DNA from: Trachelipus rathkii
Taxonomy: Eukaryota; Arthropoda; Malacostraca; Isopoda; Trachelipodidae
Assembly: GCA_015478945.1 (NCBI GenBank)
Contig: JABUQX010018459.1
Span: 1-15,000 of the forward strand
Reading direction: 5' to 3'
Length of the DNA stretch: 15,000 nucleotides
A program made the position numbers and the translations under genes. The notes under the pieces are model-generated. The model was not told the DNA's origin. It worked only from the letters and a program-made list of their open reading frames with translations, and did not search any database. Below are positions 1 to 8,100 of the stretch, piece after piece; the stretch's first letter is position 1; each line of letters starts with the position of its first letter.

Positions 1-19
1 GAGACGAATCGTGATATCG

Positions 20-155
20 AAGCGAAAGATTTGAAACTTCCGAAGATGCCTTCTTTTTGAGGAGGTGACGGACTAGTGGTAAGAGCTAATGTACATCGTG
101 TCTAAGGCGACGCTGTTGTCGTGGGTTTCGAGTCCTGGAAGTGAAATTTTTTCGT
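20..155 (+). repeat. Diverged tRNA-like (SINE-type) repeat
   Basis: The stretch has an A-box-like segment (GGACTAGTGGTAAGAGC, about 70-86) and a B-box-like segment (GGGTTTCGAGTCC, about 123-135), the spacing of a tRNA-type internal Pol III promoter. It lines up end to end with the units at 4026-4785: a GAAG...TTCTTTTT leader, then GAGGTGACGG against GGGGACGTGG, then the A box, a middle with a GTTGT-type stem, the B box, and a TGAAATTTTTTCGTC tail against the GAGTAAAATCTTCT tail. No tRNA cloverleaf can be closed because the acceptor ends do not pair. I read it as an old member of the same tRNA-derived family. The 145 bases after it may be repeat body and show no gene. Confidence 0.5.
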
Positions 156-299
156 CTTATTATTGAAAATTTGTCGCAACAAGCATGTTGTGCCCATGTT
201 GACGTTGCTTGGTTGCTATTGTAACCCAGGAGCAACCCAGAAGAATGACGTGTAGCCCAGCAAGGGTTTGAAGCCCCATTCTGTGAATTTATGGACACT

Positions 300-883
300 C
301 TATCAAAAAAAATCCGATTTAATAAAATCTATTGAAAGAAGACGTTCTTTGATGAATAACTTTTGCATCTTTTATTTTATTAAAAAAAATACAAAACAAA
401 AAAAACTTTTCTTGGTGGGGGTGTAAGAATTTTGGAATTTTTGACTTCTTCCACAAAAATGTCAATAAAATTAGAATTTTCAAGATATTTCAATGCCTTT
501 AGCACTAAAACACACGATTTTAGCGTATTAATGAAGATATGTTTACACAACTGATACTAAATTTCATTTTTATATATAAAAAAAAAATTATAGACAATCT
601 AGAGAGTCTATGAAAACTATTTTCTAAATTGTTGAATTGTAACAGTCAAGTATTCGTGACACCACCTTACATTCAAACTGAGTATGAATGAAAACATCAA
701 CCTGTTTATATGTACATATTTAAGGTTTTTTTTTTACCAAATTTCATGGGCATAAAACTTTTTTTCCTTTCACTTACTTTTTTTTTGGTCAGAATATGTT
801 TCAAAAAACTGAAATGTAAGAAAAACGCGAAAAACTTTTATGAAATTTTATTTTCATTTTCAGACTAAAAACATTTATTCTTA
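300..883. other. AT-rich non-coding stretch
   Basis: This is strongly AT-rich with many A and T homopolymers, for example around 590 and 728-737. There is no open frame with plausible amino-acid composition, no RNA gene and no convincing regulatory site. It runs directly into the (TA)n tract that follows. Confidence 0.6.
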
Positions 884-1444
<561 letters not shown>

Positions 1445-1483
1445 CACCACAAAAGGAAAATAACTATTTTACTCAGACTTTGG

Positions 1484-3596
1484 CCCGGCTCCGAATTCCA
1501 GCTCCGGCCTCCGCTTCCGGCTCCGGCCTCAGTCTCAGCTCGGTTATGCACTATTGAAAATTGTTGAGCACTTCTTTTGGTAATATATTTTCACCTAAAA
1601 AATATTTCTTGAAAATTATTTATAAGCACCTGCTCCGGTTCCGGCTCCGACTAAGGATTCTGCACCTATTTGAAATTGTTCAGCACTTCTTTGGCATAAA
1701 TTTTTCATCTAAAAAAATATTTCCTAAAAAAATTTATGCCAAGCATCCGACTGCCGCTCTTGCTTGCATCGGTCTCCGGCTCCGGCTCCGGCCGACTAAG
1801 GTTTCTGCACTAGTTGAAAATTGTTCAGCATTCTTTCGAAAAATATTTTTTTACCTAAAAAAATATTTAAAAAAAAATTTATATCCAGCATGGCTCCGGC
1901 CTCGGCTCCGGCTCCGACTAAGATTTCTGCACTATTGTAAAGTCAGCATTTTTCGTAATATAAATTTTTTACCTAAAAAAATATTTTTTTGAAAAAAATT
2001 TATATCCAGAATCCGGCTCGGCTCCGCTCCCGACTAAGGTTTCTGCACTATTTGTAAATTGTTCAGCCCTTCTTTGGTAATATATTTTTTACTTAAAATA
2101 TATTTGTTGAAAAAAATTTATATTCAGCATCCGGTTCCGGCTCCGGCTTCAGCTCCGGCTCCGACTAAGTTTCTGCACTATTTGAAAATTGTTCAGCACT
2201 TCTTTGGTAATATATATTTTTCACTAAAAAAATGTTTTTTGAAAAAAAATTATACCCAGATATCCGGCTTCCGACTCCGGCCATGCTTTGGTCCGGGCTC
2301 CGGTCCCGTTTCCGACTAAGGTTTCTGCACCATATGAAAATTGTTCAGCACTTCTTTTAATAACAATTTTTTTTACCAAGAAAAAGATTTTTTTGATAAA
2401 AAATTATACCCAGGACACCTTCATCTCGACTCTGGCTCCGGCTTCCGGTTCGGTTCGGACGGACTGCCATATTTGAAATTGCCCAGACTTCTTTGGTAAT
2501 ATTTTTTTAGCTACTAAAAAATATTTCTTTGAAAAAAATTATGCTCCGGCTCCGGCTCCGACTCGGCTCCGGCTCCGGCTCCGGCTCCGGCTTGGCCGGC
2601 TAAGGTTTTTTCACTATTTGAAAATTGTCCAGTGCTTGTTTTTGGCAATATTTTTCTCCTAAAAAAATATTTCTTGAAAAAAATTAACCCAGGCTCCAGC
2701 TTGCTCGGCTTTCCGGCTTCCGCGCTCCGGTCCGGCTCCGCTCCGGCTCCGGCTCCGGTTTTCTACACTATTTGAAATTGTCCAGCATAGACTCTTTGGT
2801 AATATATTTTCAACCTAAAGAAATATTTATGAAAAAAATTTATACCAGAATCCGGCTCCGACTCCGGCTCCAGCTTTGGCTCCGGCTCCGGTCCCGTTTC
2901 CGACAAGGTTTCTGCACCATATGAAAATTGTTCAGCAAGCCGAAAAACAATTTTTTTTAAAAAAAAGATTTTTTGAAAAAAAAATATACCCGGATCCACT
3001 TCCTCTCCGACTCTGGTCCGGCTCCGGCTTCGCTCCGGCACCGACTGCACTATTTGAAAAATTGCCAGCACTTCTTTTTGGTACTATTTTTTTTACCTAA
3101 AAATATTTCTTGAAAAAAAATTATACCCAGGATCCGCTTCGATCGGCTCGCTCCGGCTCCGGCTCCGGCTAAGGTTTTTTTGCACTATTTGAATTGTCCA
3201 GTGCTTGTTTTGGCAATATATTTTTCCCTAAAAAAATATTTTCTTGAAAAAATTACACCCAGGCCTCGCAGCTTCGGCTCCGGCTCCGCATCCGACTAAT
3301 GTTTCTACACTATTGAAAATTGTCCACATCTTCTTTTTGGTAATATATTTTTCAGCTAAAGAAATATTTATTGAAAAAAATTATACCAGCAATCCGGTCC
3401 GCTCCGGCTCCAGCTTTGGCTCCGGTTGACGATGCAGGATGACTATGGTGTGACCAAGACTGGAAGAGGGATCAGTACTTCTTTTTTGGTAAGCAATTTT
3501 TTTTACCTAAAAAAAAATTCTTGATAAAATTATACCCAGGATCACTTCACTCGATTCCGGCTCCGACTCAAGCTCCGGCTCCGACTTCGACTTCAC
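1484..3596. repeat. Minisatellite, about 16 units of roughly 115-150 bp
   Basis: Each unit has two halves. The GC-rich half is a run of GGCTCC/GACTCC-like hexamers, with tracts near 1484, 1629, 1773, 1891, 2013, 2133, 2263, 2430, 2544, 2692, 2851, 3010, 3131, 3263, 3393 and 3551. The AT-rich half follows with recurring words: ACTAAGGTTTCTGCACTATT, GAAAATTGTTCAGCACTTC, TTTGGTAATAT, ACCTAAAAAAATATTTCTTG and AAAAAAATTATACCCAG. Average spacing of the GC tracts is near 138 bp. Open frames here translate to RLRLRL, APAPAP or SGSGSG runs depending on frame, which is what a GC hexamer repeat gives by chance. A non-consensus insert lies at about 3431-3475. I see no gene. Confidence 0.93.
1841..1868. 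repeat. Perfect 28-bp AT palindrome inside a minisatellite unit
   Basis: The arm AAATATTTTTTTA (1841-1853) and its exact reverse complement TAAAAAAATATTT (1856-1868) are separated only by CC. Other units carry imperfect versions at the same place, so an AT-rich inverted repeat is a standing part of the unit. Confidence 0.85.
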
Positions 3597-4020
3597 CTAT
3601 TTTACCGAGTAAAAGCTGGAGCCTGGGTTGGAAATTGCAAAACAAAAAAACAAAAAACAAAAAATTCTGTTATTAAAAAAAAAAACATTTTTGATCCTGA
3701 ACCTGGAATTGCAATTTTGACTGGAATTGGAATTTTTTAGTTCGACACCTCTCTAAATAAATTTCTGTATCTAAAAAACCATTTAGAATTTCTAAAAAAT
3801 AATTACACCATGATGTTCAGGAGGAATTTTTCTACCTATTTAGATAATAAAAAAAAAATGGGAAAATTTTGATTTTGCCTTCAAAAAGTAGGGGGTCTAG
3901 TTATGAAGTCTCCCCTTAATTAACAACAGTTCCCTATGTTATAATTTAGTTTGTGGAACCACTCATCATGTCCATTTTTAAGTTTGAGAAGATTTTTTTT
4001 CTCTTTTAACTATTGGTTGT
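3597..4020. other. Non-coding spacer between two repeat arrays
   Basis: AT-rich spacer. Around 3615-3740 it holds loosely repeated words of the type GGAATTGCAATTTTGACTGG and TGGAATTGG, plus A homopolymers near 3640-3685 and 3849-3858. No gene, RNA or clear promoter is visible. Confidence 0.55.
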
Positions 4021-4025
4021 TAAGG

Positions 4026-4224
4026 TTCTACGTTTGAAGCGTTCTTTTTTGGGGACGTGGATGGCCTAGTGGATAGAGCATCCGGTTGTTGTTAACTCAG
4101 CAACGCGGAGTCCAACGTTCGAATCCCGCTGACGAAGAGTAAAATCTTCTGCGCTCATTCATTTAAAATGGGGTCTGGCTTTGAGAACTCAGCATTTATG
4201 GGATAAAAAACGGGTGCTTTAAAA
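4026..4224 (+). repeat. tRNA-like unit, copy 1 (pseudo-tRNA core 4051-4137)
   Basis: A box at about 4062-4072 and B box at about 4116-4128. The anticodon-like stem GTTGT/GCAAC closes a 10-nt loop (TGTTAACTCA) rather than 7. The T-stem bases before TTCGAAT do not pair with CCCGC after it, and the acceptor 7-mer next to the A box has no complement after the T arm. It is therefore a tRNA-derived sequence, not a usable tRNA gene. Confidence 0.75.
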
Positions 4225-4422
4225 ACTACGTTTGAAGCTTTCTTTTTTGGGGACGTGGAGGCCTAGTGGTAGAGCATCCGGTTGTTGTTAACTCAGCAAC
4301 GCGGAGTCCAACGTTCGAATCCCGCTGACGAAGAGTAAAATCTTCTGCGACTCATTCATTTAAAATGGGGGCCAGGCCTTTGAGTACTCAGCATTTATGG
4401 GATGAGAAAACCGGGTGCTTTA
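4225..4422 (+). repeat. tRNA-like unit, copy 2
   Basis: Copy of the unit before it, with small indels in the core (GGACGTGGAGGCCTAGTGGT, lacking a T in the A-box lead). The tail is more complete than in copy 1: GGGGGCCAGGCCTTTGAGTA followed by CTCAGCATTTATGGGATGAG. Confidence 0.8.
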
Positions 4423-4575
4423 AAAACTACGTTTGAAGCGTTCTTTTTTGGGGACGTGGATGGCCTAGTGGTTAGAGCATTCGGTTGTTGTTAACTCAGC
4501 AACGCGGAGTCCAACGTTCGAATCCCGCTGACGAAGAGTAAAATCTTCTGCGACTCATTCATTTAAAATGGGCCC
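4423..4575 (+). repeat. tRNA-like unit, copy 3, 3'-truncated
   Basis: The core is intact, with A box TGGCCTAGTGG and GTTAGAGCAT. The unit stops after ATTTAAAATGGGCCCC, where the inverted copy begins, and the GGCCTTTGAGTACTCAGC tail is missing. Confidence 0.8.
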
Positions 4576-4785
4576 CATATAAATGAATGAGTCACAGAAG
4601 ATTTTACTCTTCGTCAGCGGGAATTCGAACGTTGGACTCACGCTTGCTGAGTTAAACACAACGGATGCTCTAAACACTAGGCCATCCACGTCCCCAAAAA
4701 AAGAAACGCTTCAAACGTAGTTTTTTTAAAGCACCCGGCTTCTCATCCCATATATGCTGAGTACTCAAAGGCCTGGCCCCCATAT
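4571..4785 (-). repeat. tRNA-like unit, inverted copy 4
   Basis: Read on the minus strand, it runs from a tail-type segment (4785 back to about 4735, with the reverse complements of GGCCTGGCCCCCATAT and GCTGAGTACTC) through the leader and GGGGACGTGG (4695-4686) to the B box (about 4631-4621) and the GAAGATTTTACTCTTC element. It thus holds the end of one unit plus most of the next. An array piece was inverted, not a single unit inserted backwards. Confidence 0.8.
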
Positions 4786-4856
4786 AAATTAAGGTTGCCA
4801 GTTTTTATTTGGTTTTATTTCGTTTTTAATTGTTTTCATGTTGCTTTATGAGGAGG

Positions 4857-4861
4857 AATAT

Positions 4862-4902
<41 letters not shown>

Positions 4903-5029
4903 TATATATATATATATATATAATATATTGTATAATATATATATATATATTATATAGTATATATATATTATATATATATATATATATATAATATATATAT
5001 ATATATATAATCATATATATATAAGTAGT
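4857..5029. repeat. (TA)n microsatellite, about 170 bp
   Basis: Alternating TA with a few C, G or doubled-base interruptions. The minus-strand frame across it is an IYIYIY run with no meaning as a protein. Confidence 0.95.
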
Positions 5030-5062
5030 ATAGGGTGGAAAACTGACAGCCAGACTGAAAGT

Positions 5063-5234
5063 TGCCAGATTTGTCGCTAAATCTGGCACCCTAATCCGTT
5101 ACTTTTGCGCTTTTTTGGTACTTTTTTACTAATTTTAGCCATTTTTTTAGAAATTTTGCTACTTTTTGAACGTTTTGACACGGAAAAGTAACGGAAGCCA
5201 GATTTGTCGTTAAATCTGGCAACCTAATCCGTTA
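5063..5234. repeat. Duplicated hairpin unit, period 133 bp
   Basis: The stem TGCCAGATTT/AAATCTGGCA with loop GTCGCT sits at 5063-5088. A near copy, GCCAGATTT/AAATCTGGC with loop GTCGTT, sits at 5197-5220. Both are followed by C-CTAATCCGTTA. A 12-bp inverted repeat, TCCGTTACTTTT (5095-5106) against AAAAGTAACGGA (5184-5195), frames the spacer, and TAACGGA (5189-5195) pairs with TCCGTTA (5228-5234) around the second hairpin. This nested symmetry could be the end structure of a small fold-back (MITE-like) element. I do not recognise the family. Confidence 0.8.
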
Positions 5235-5441
5235 AATTTGGCCTTTTTTAGCATTTTTAGCTACTTTTTAGCATTCTGTCCATAATTCAGATCAAGATCC
5301 CAACTCCGGAGGATTTTGGGGATTTTTTTTCACATTATCAGCCTGACGTGAAGGCAAAGACTTGAAAATCACTAGCGAAGGTTTTTGGAAATTCCAGTCA
5401 TGTCGGCAGCTGACTTGGAAATTTCCATCATTTCATTAGAT
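5235..5441. other. Non-coding spacer
   Basis: T-rich at first (TTTTTTAGCATTTTTAGCTA), then mixed sequence with a CTCCGGAG palindrome near 5305-5312. No gene or recognised element. Confidence 0.5.
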
Positions 5442-5561
5442 TTTGACGTTTGATACGTCAAACCTAGGGTTTTTAAGGTCGGTGAGACCGAATTTAAGGT
5501 CTGGAAGACCGTTTTTCGGAGGTTTAGTCCCCAAAAGGGGGGCTGAGCCCCCCAAAGGGGG
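5442..5561. repeat. Hairpin cluster 1
   Basis: Four consecutive inverted repeats. TTTGACG/CGTCAAA with a 7-nt loop lies at 5442-5462. TCGGT/ACCGA with loop GAG lies at 5479-5491. GGTCT/AGACC with loop GGA lies at 5498-5510. GGGGGGC/GCCCCCC with loop TGA lies at 5537-5553. The last is flanked by CCCC and GGGGG runs that can pair alternatively, giving a switch-like choice of stems. The open frame across it (5443-5730) looks like a by-product and matches no family I know. Confidence 0.8.
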
Positions 5562-5824
5562 TTTTTTGGTTCTAGAAGGTTTAAATGACTCGATAGATCA
5601 TTTTTGGACGTTCCAGTATCGATTCTATCGTGATTCGATTACCCTAAATCGATCTTTAAATCGTCTTTCTACATGGTCTGGTTGGCATTTAACAATGAAA
5701 ATGTATGAAAGAAATAATTACTATATTTAGGCATTCGACTTTAATCGCTGTAGTAAGTGGCCCACCTGAGCGACCACTTTTTTCTATATAAATGAATAGA
5801 GATATATTAGGGTTATATGGAGGA
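5562..5824. other. Spacer rich in ATCGAT words
   Basis: Repeated ATCGAT/GATTCGAT-like words occur at about 5594-5665 (CGATAGATC, GTATCGATTCTATCG, GATTCGATT, AAATCGATC, AAATCGTC). No gene can be supported. Confidence 0.45.
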
Positions 5825-5881
5825 ATTGACAGCCCGAAGGGGTGTCAATCCGACAAACAGACAAACCGAAGGTTTGTCTGT
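5825..5881. repeat. Hairpin cluster 2
   Basis: ATTGACA/TGTCAAT (5825-5849) encloses CCC-GAA-GGG with one G-G mismatch. A few bases later comes an 11-bp perfect stem, ACAGACAAACC/GGTTTGTCTGT, closed by the 3-nt loop GAA (5857-5881). Confidence 0.85.
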
Positions 5882-5903
5882 GTTTGTTTGTATTATTTTT
5901 TAT

Positions 5904-5936
5904 TACGCGCGCGTGCGCATACACATACACATACAC
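5904..5936. repeat. Alternating purine-pyrimidine tract (Z-DNA-prone)
   Basis: 33 bases alternate pyrimidine and purine without a break, starting with a CG-rich half (ACGCGCGCGTGCGCAT) and ending with repeats of ACACAT. CG and CA dinucleotides in strict alternation are the classical Z-DNA-forming sequence. Confidence 0.8.
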
Positions 5937-6022
5937 CCTTTTCGCTAGGAAGGAATAGAGCTATCGGTCTGAAACTTGGTATATGGTCATTGTGGGTGAT
6001 AAACTGATCACAGACGAGTTTT

Positions 6023-6063
6023 GGTGACCGTAGGTCACCCCTAAGGGGGTGCTGCCCCCTTAG
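6023..6063. repeat. Hairpin cluster 3: two adjacent perfect stems
   Basis: GGTGACC/GGTCACC with loop GTA lies at 6023-6039. One base later comes CTAAGGGGG/CCCCCTTAG with loop TGCTG at 6041-6063. Both are perfect. The following bases run into TAGCGCCAAGG with no coding sense. Confidence 0.85.
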
Positions 6064-6143
6064 CGCCAAGGTCAAATTCGTCCTGAAAACCCTGTTAGGC
6101 TTAACGTATCGGAATGAATATTTGGATGTGAGTTTTATATGAT

Positions 6144-6174
6144 GACGTAATTTCGTCGGAGACGAGATTACGTC
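6144..6174. repeat. Hairpin 4, 14-bp stem with loop GGA
   Basis: GACGTAAT/ATTACGTC is the outer stem and TCGTC/GACGA the inner one, joined by a single T-G wobble and closed by GGA. It lies about 75 bp outside the first position I can align to the right inverted repeat. A G13 homopolymer-like run near 6197-6209 follows. Confidence 0.85.
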
Positions 6175-6266
6175 CCTCTGCATCCTCCCCTGGATAGGGG
6201 GGGGGGGGGACGCTGCCCCCAAATTAAAAATGATCGTAGAAGACTGAAACTTGAAAGTGGAGAAAG

Positions 6267-6330
6267 GAGACGGAGTCGGAGTGGAGTCGGAGTCGATCGG
6301 AGACGGCGTCGGAGTTGGATTTCGGTTTCG
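6267..6330 (+). repeat. (GGAGTC)n hexamer tract in left arm
   Basis: Imperfect tandem GGAGTC/GGAGAC. It mirrors (GACTCC)n at 14930-14975 in the right arm and resembles the GGCTCC/GACTCC blocks of the minisatellite at 1484-3596. Confidence 0.85.
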
Positions 6331-6360
6331 GGTCCAGGGACCCATGAGGGGGGTCCCCAG

Positions 6361-6475
6361 TTGGAAAAAAAGAAGAAATGCATGCATGGAATGCAAAACA
6401 GAGGAAGAAAAGAAGAAGAAAGGAAGAATGAGGAATGAGGAAAGGAGGAAGGAAGAAGAATAGGAAGGAGGAGAT
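6361..6475 (+). repeat. Polypurine tract in left arm
   Basis: About 115 bases almost wholly A/G (GAAGAAAGGAAGAATGAGG-type), broken by ATGCATGCAT near 6378-6387 and GGAATGCAAAACAG. The right arm carries the matching polypyrimidine tract. Such tracts can form triplex (H-DNA) structures. The open frames across both tracts are low-complexity by-products. Confidence 0.85.
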
Positions 6476-6499
6476 GAGTGATTGTATGTGTAGGTACCG

Positions 6500-6520
6500 G
6501 CACCGGTGTGGAGCCGGTGC
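6500..6520. repeat. GC-rich hairpin in left arm
   Basis: GCACCGG/CCGGTGC with a 7-nt loop (TGTGGAG), a GC-rich island in AT-rich surroundings. The right arm keeps the same stem at 14730-14751 with an 8-nt loop. Confidence 0.8.
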
Positions 6521-6714
6521 GTTGCCGACATAGTAATCATTCGTTTAATAATACAAGATCATTACTGTTTGCATAACTGCTTCTGTTCTAACATGTACAT
6601 GTCGTATATTGCATTGCATCATGCAAAGATAACCTTTATTTTCTAAACGTTGAAGGCTAACATTTCTATTTTCAAATCTCATTTTCTTTTTATAAACGTT
6701 AACTAATATAATTT

Positions 6715-7260
6715 TTTTTTTCTAAGTTGAAACATACATATACTGTTTACTATTTTTTATAAGTTTTTATTTTACATTTATACTTTGTGTTTAATTTTAT
6801 TATTTTAATTTTTATTTTTTTATTTTATTTCAATTTATTTTTCTAACTTTATTTTTATTTTTTATTTTTTTATTTTTCATTTTTATTTTTTCATTTTTAT
6901 TTTTTTATTTTTATTTAAATTTACTTTTCTAACTTATTTTTTTTTTTTTTTTTTTTTTTTTTGAAAGTTTTATTTAGCATTTATACTTTGTTTAATTTTT
7001 TTATTTTAACTTTTTAATTTTTTTAATTTTCTAACTTTATTTTTTATATAAGTTTTTATTTTAGATTTATACTTTGTGTTTATTTTTTATATAAGTTTTA
7101 TTTTGCAACTATACTTTGTGTTTATTTGTTTTAATTTTTTTTTTTATTTTAATTTTTTTATTTTTTTATTTTTTTATTTTTATTTCTTTAAAACTTTTTG
7201 TTTTGTTAAAATTTTTTATACTTTTCATGTTTATAACGTAAAAATTTACGTTTTTTTATA
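6715..7260 (+). repeat. T-rich low-complexity block of left arm
   Basis: Recurring TTTTTATTTTT, TTTCATTTTTATTTT and ATATAAGTTTTTATTTTA-type words, with a poly(T) run at about 6939-6962. It mirrors the A-rich block at about 14060-14470. The phrase ATACTTTGTGTTTA recurs at about 6780, 7070 and 7112, so it is built from partial tandem copies. Confidence 0.8.
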
Positions 7261-7419
7261 TACCCTACATCAGTAAATCAGTAAATCAAATCACCACCCA
7301 CCTTCCACCATCTATTGATCTATTATTGATCTATTGATCTATTTGATTCAAGTCACATTTCGAGTAATATTTTGGATAAACAATAAACATAAAATCAAGT
7401 TCTTTTATACACTGACCAA

Positions 7420-7935
7420 AGATTATAATGCTGACGTAACAAAGTTTCACCATTAATAACGCTGCAATGACATCATTCTGAACTAAACGAAAAATAATGG
7501 ACAAAGACAAACCTGACAACTTACACATGAATAAAACTGTTAACATTACAAAGTTCCACACTTACACCAGTAAAGAACTAACATTACATGCAAAACGTGG
7601 CCTATTCTTACTTTTTGAAGCATATCTCTATTAACGTTAATCGTACACTGACACAGTAGCATTTAAAAAATTTATCACAACATTGGTTTATTAATTATCA
7701 TACTGATCAGCGAATATACTCTAACGTAATAAGGTTTTTCACATCAATAAAGCTAACATGAACTAAGAAAATAATGTCATGGTCAACCTGACACACCTTA
7801 AGCCGAACAAAAAAACTGTTATCATTAACAAAGTTCCATACTTTGGGCAACAGTAGTAACTAACATTACATGCAAAAACGTAACCTATTCACACTTTTTT
7901 CCAGCACTTCTCTAACATACCAATGTTAATATTAT
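7420..7935 (+). repeat. Diverged tandem duplication inside left arm, period about 285 bp
   Basis: 7430-7640 and 7725-7930 share ordered landmarks: ACGTAA-AA-G-TTTCAC; TGAACTAA followed by AAAATAATG; AACCTGACA; AAAACTGTTA-CATTA; CAAAGTTCCA-ACTT; CAGTA; AACTAACATTACATGCAAAA; CCTATTC-ACTTTTT; and AACGTTAAT/AATGTTAAT. The right arm has the mirror pair, with GTTAGT...GGAACTTTGTTAATGTTATC near 13676-13725 and the related GTTAGTTACTTACTG...GGACCTTG near 13388-13422. The duplication is therefore older than, or was copied with, the inverted repeats. Confidence 0.75.
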
Positions 7936-7979
7936 ATTATCATATCCTAACATAACTATTACATCGGCCAACAATAAAT

Positions 7980-8040
7980 GACAACACACACACAACACAC
8001 ACACACCACACACACACACACACCACACGTACACACAAAC
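7980..8040 (+). repeat. (CA)n microsatellite in left arm
   Basis: CA dinucleotides with occasional AACA or ACCA slips. It mirrors (GT)n at 13205-13265. Confidence 0.93.
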
Positions 8041-8091
8041 ATTACGCAATAGTAACCTGAAATATTTTTTAGGCTTATCTCTTTTTAGGCT

Positions 8092-8100
8092 CCGCCCCCT
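8092..8100. promoter_or_regulatory. GC-box-like site near inner edge of left arm
   Basis: CCGCCCCCT, complement of an Sp1/KLF-type GC box, stands out in AT-rich DNA about 170 bp upstream of the TATA box. The right arm keeps GGGGGCGGG at 13144-13152. A role in the promoter is inferred. Confidence 0.35.

Larger units (their letters stand above)
4026..4785. repeat. Array of tRNA-like units: three direct copies and one inverted
   Basis: The marker GGGGACGTGG recurs at 4051, 4249 and 4450, giving periods of 198 and 201 bp. Its reverse complement lies at 4686-4695 in an opposite-strand copy. Each unit has a leader (CTACGTTTGAAGCGTTCTTTTTT), a tRNA-like core with A box TGGCCTAGTGG and B box ACGTTCGAATCCC, a GAAGAGTAAAATCTTC self-complementary element, and a tail ending GGGTGCTTTAAA. 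The third direct copy and the inverted copy meet head-on near 4571-4580 (GGGCCCCATATAAATG). The family is tRNA-derived, but the copies are tandem rather than dispersed. Confidence 0.9.

Noticed and set aside
1561..3429. Open frames of 60-143 residues in the minisatellite, rich in RLRLR or APAP
   Set aside because: They are readings of GC hexamers and A/T homopolymers. They change frame from unit to unit and have no domain.
1484..3596. CRISPR array
   Set aside because: Units are long, unequal and similar along their whole length, with no constant short repeat and unique spacer pattern. The DNA is eukaryotic.
4051..4137. Functional tRNA gene (Asn-like GTT near the anticodon position)
   Set aside because: A and B boxes are present, but the acceptor and T stems do not pair and the anticodon loop has 10 nt. 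The same faults recur in all copies.
4826..5089. Minus-strand frame of 87 residues with IYIYIY runs
   Set aside because: It is a translation of the (TA)n microsatellite.
5442..6174. Hammerhead-type ribozyme in the hairpin cluster
   Set aside because: No CUGANGA core with a matching GAAA strand could be found in register with the stems.
5893..6540. Minus-strand 215-residue frame
   Set aside because: It crosses hairpins, a Z-DNA tract, a G-run and the polypurine tract, and gives low-complexity Ser/Pro/Phe sequence with no recognised domain.
7331..7561. Minus-strand 76-residue frame in the left arm
   Set aside because: The corresponding right-arm sequence does not keep an open frame, and the residues match nothing I know.
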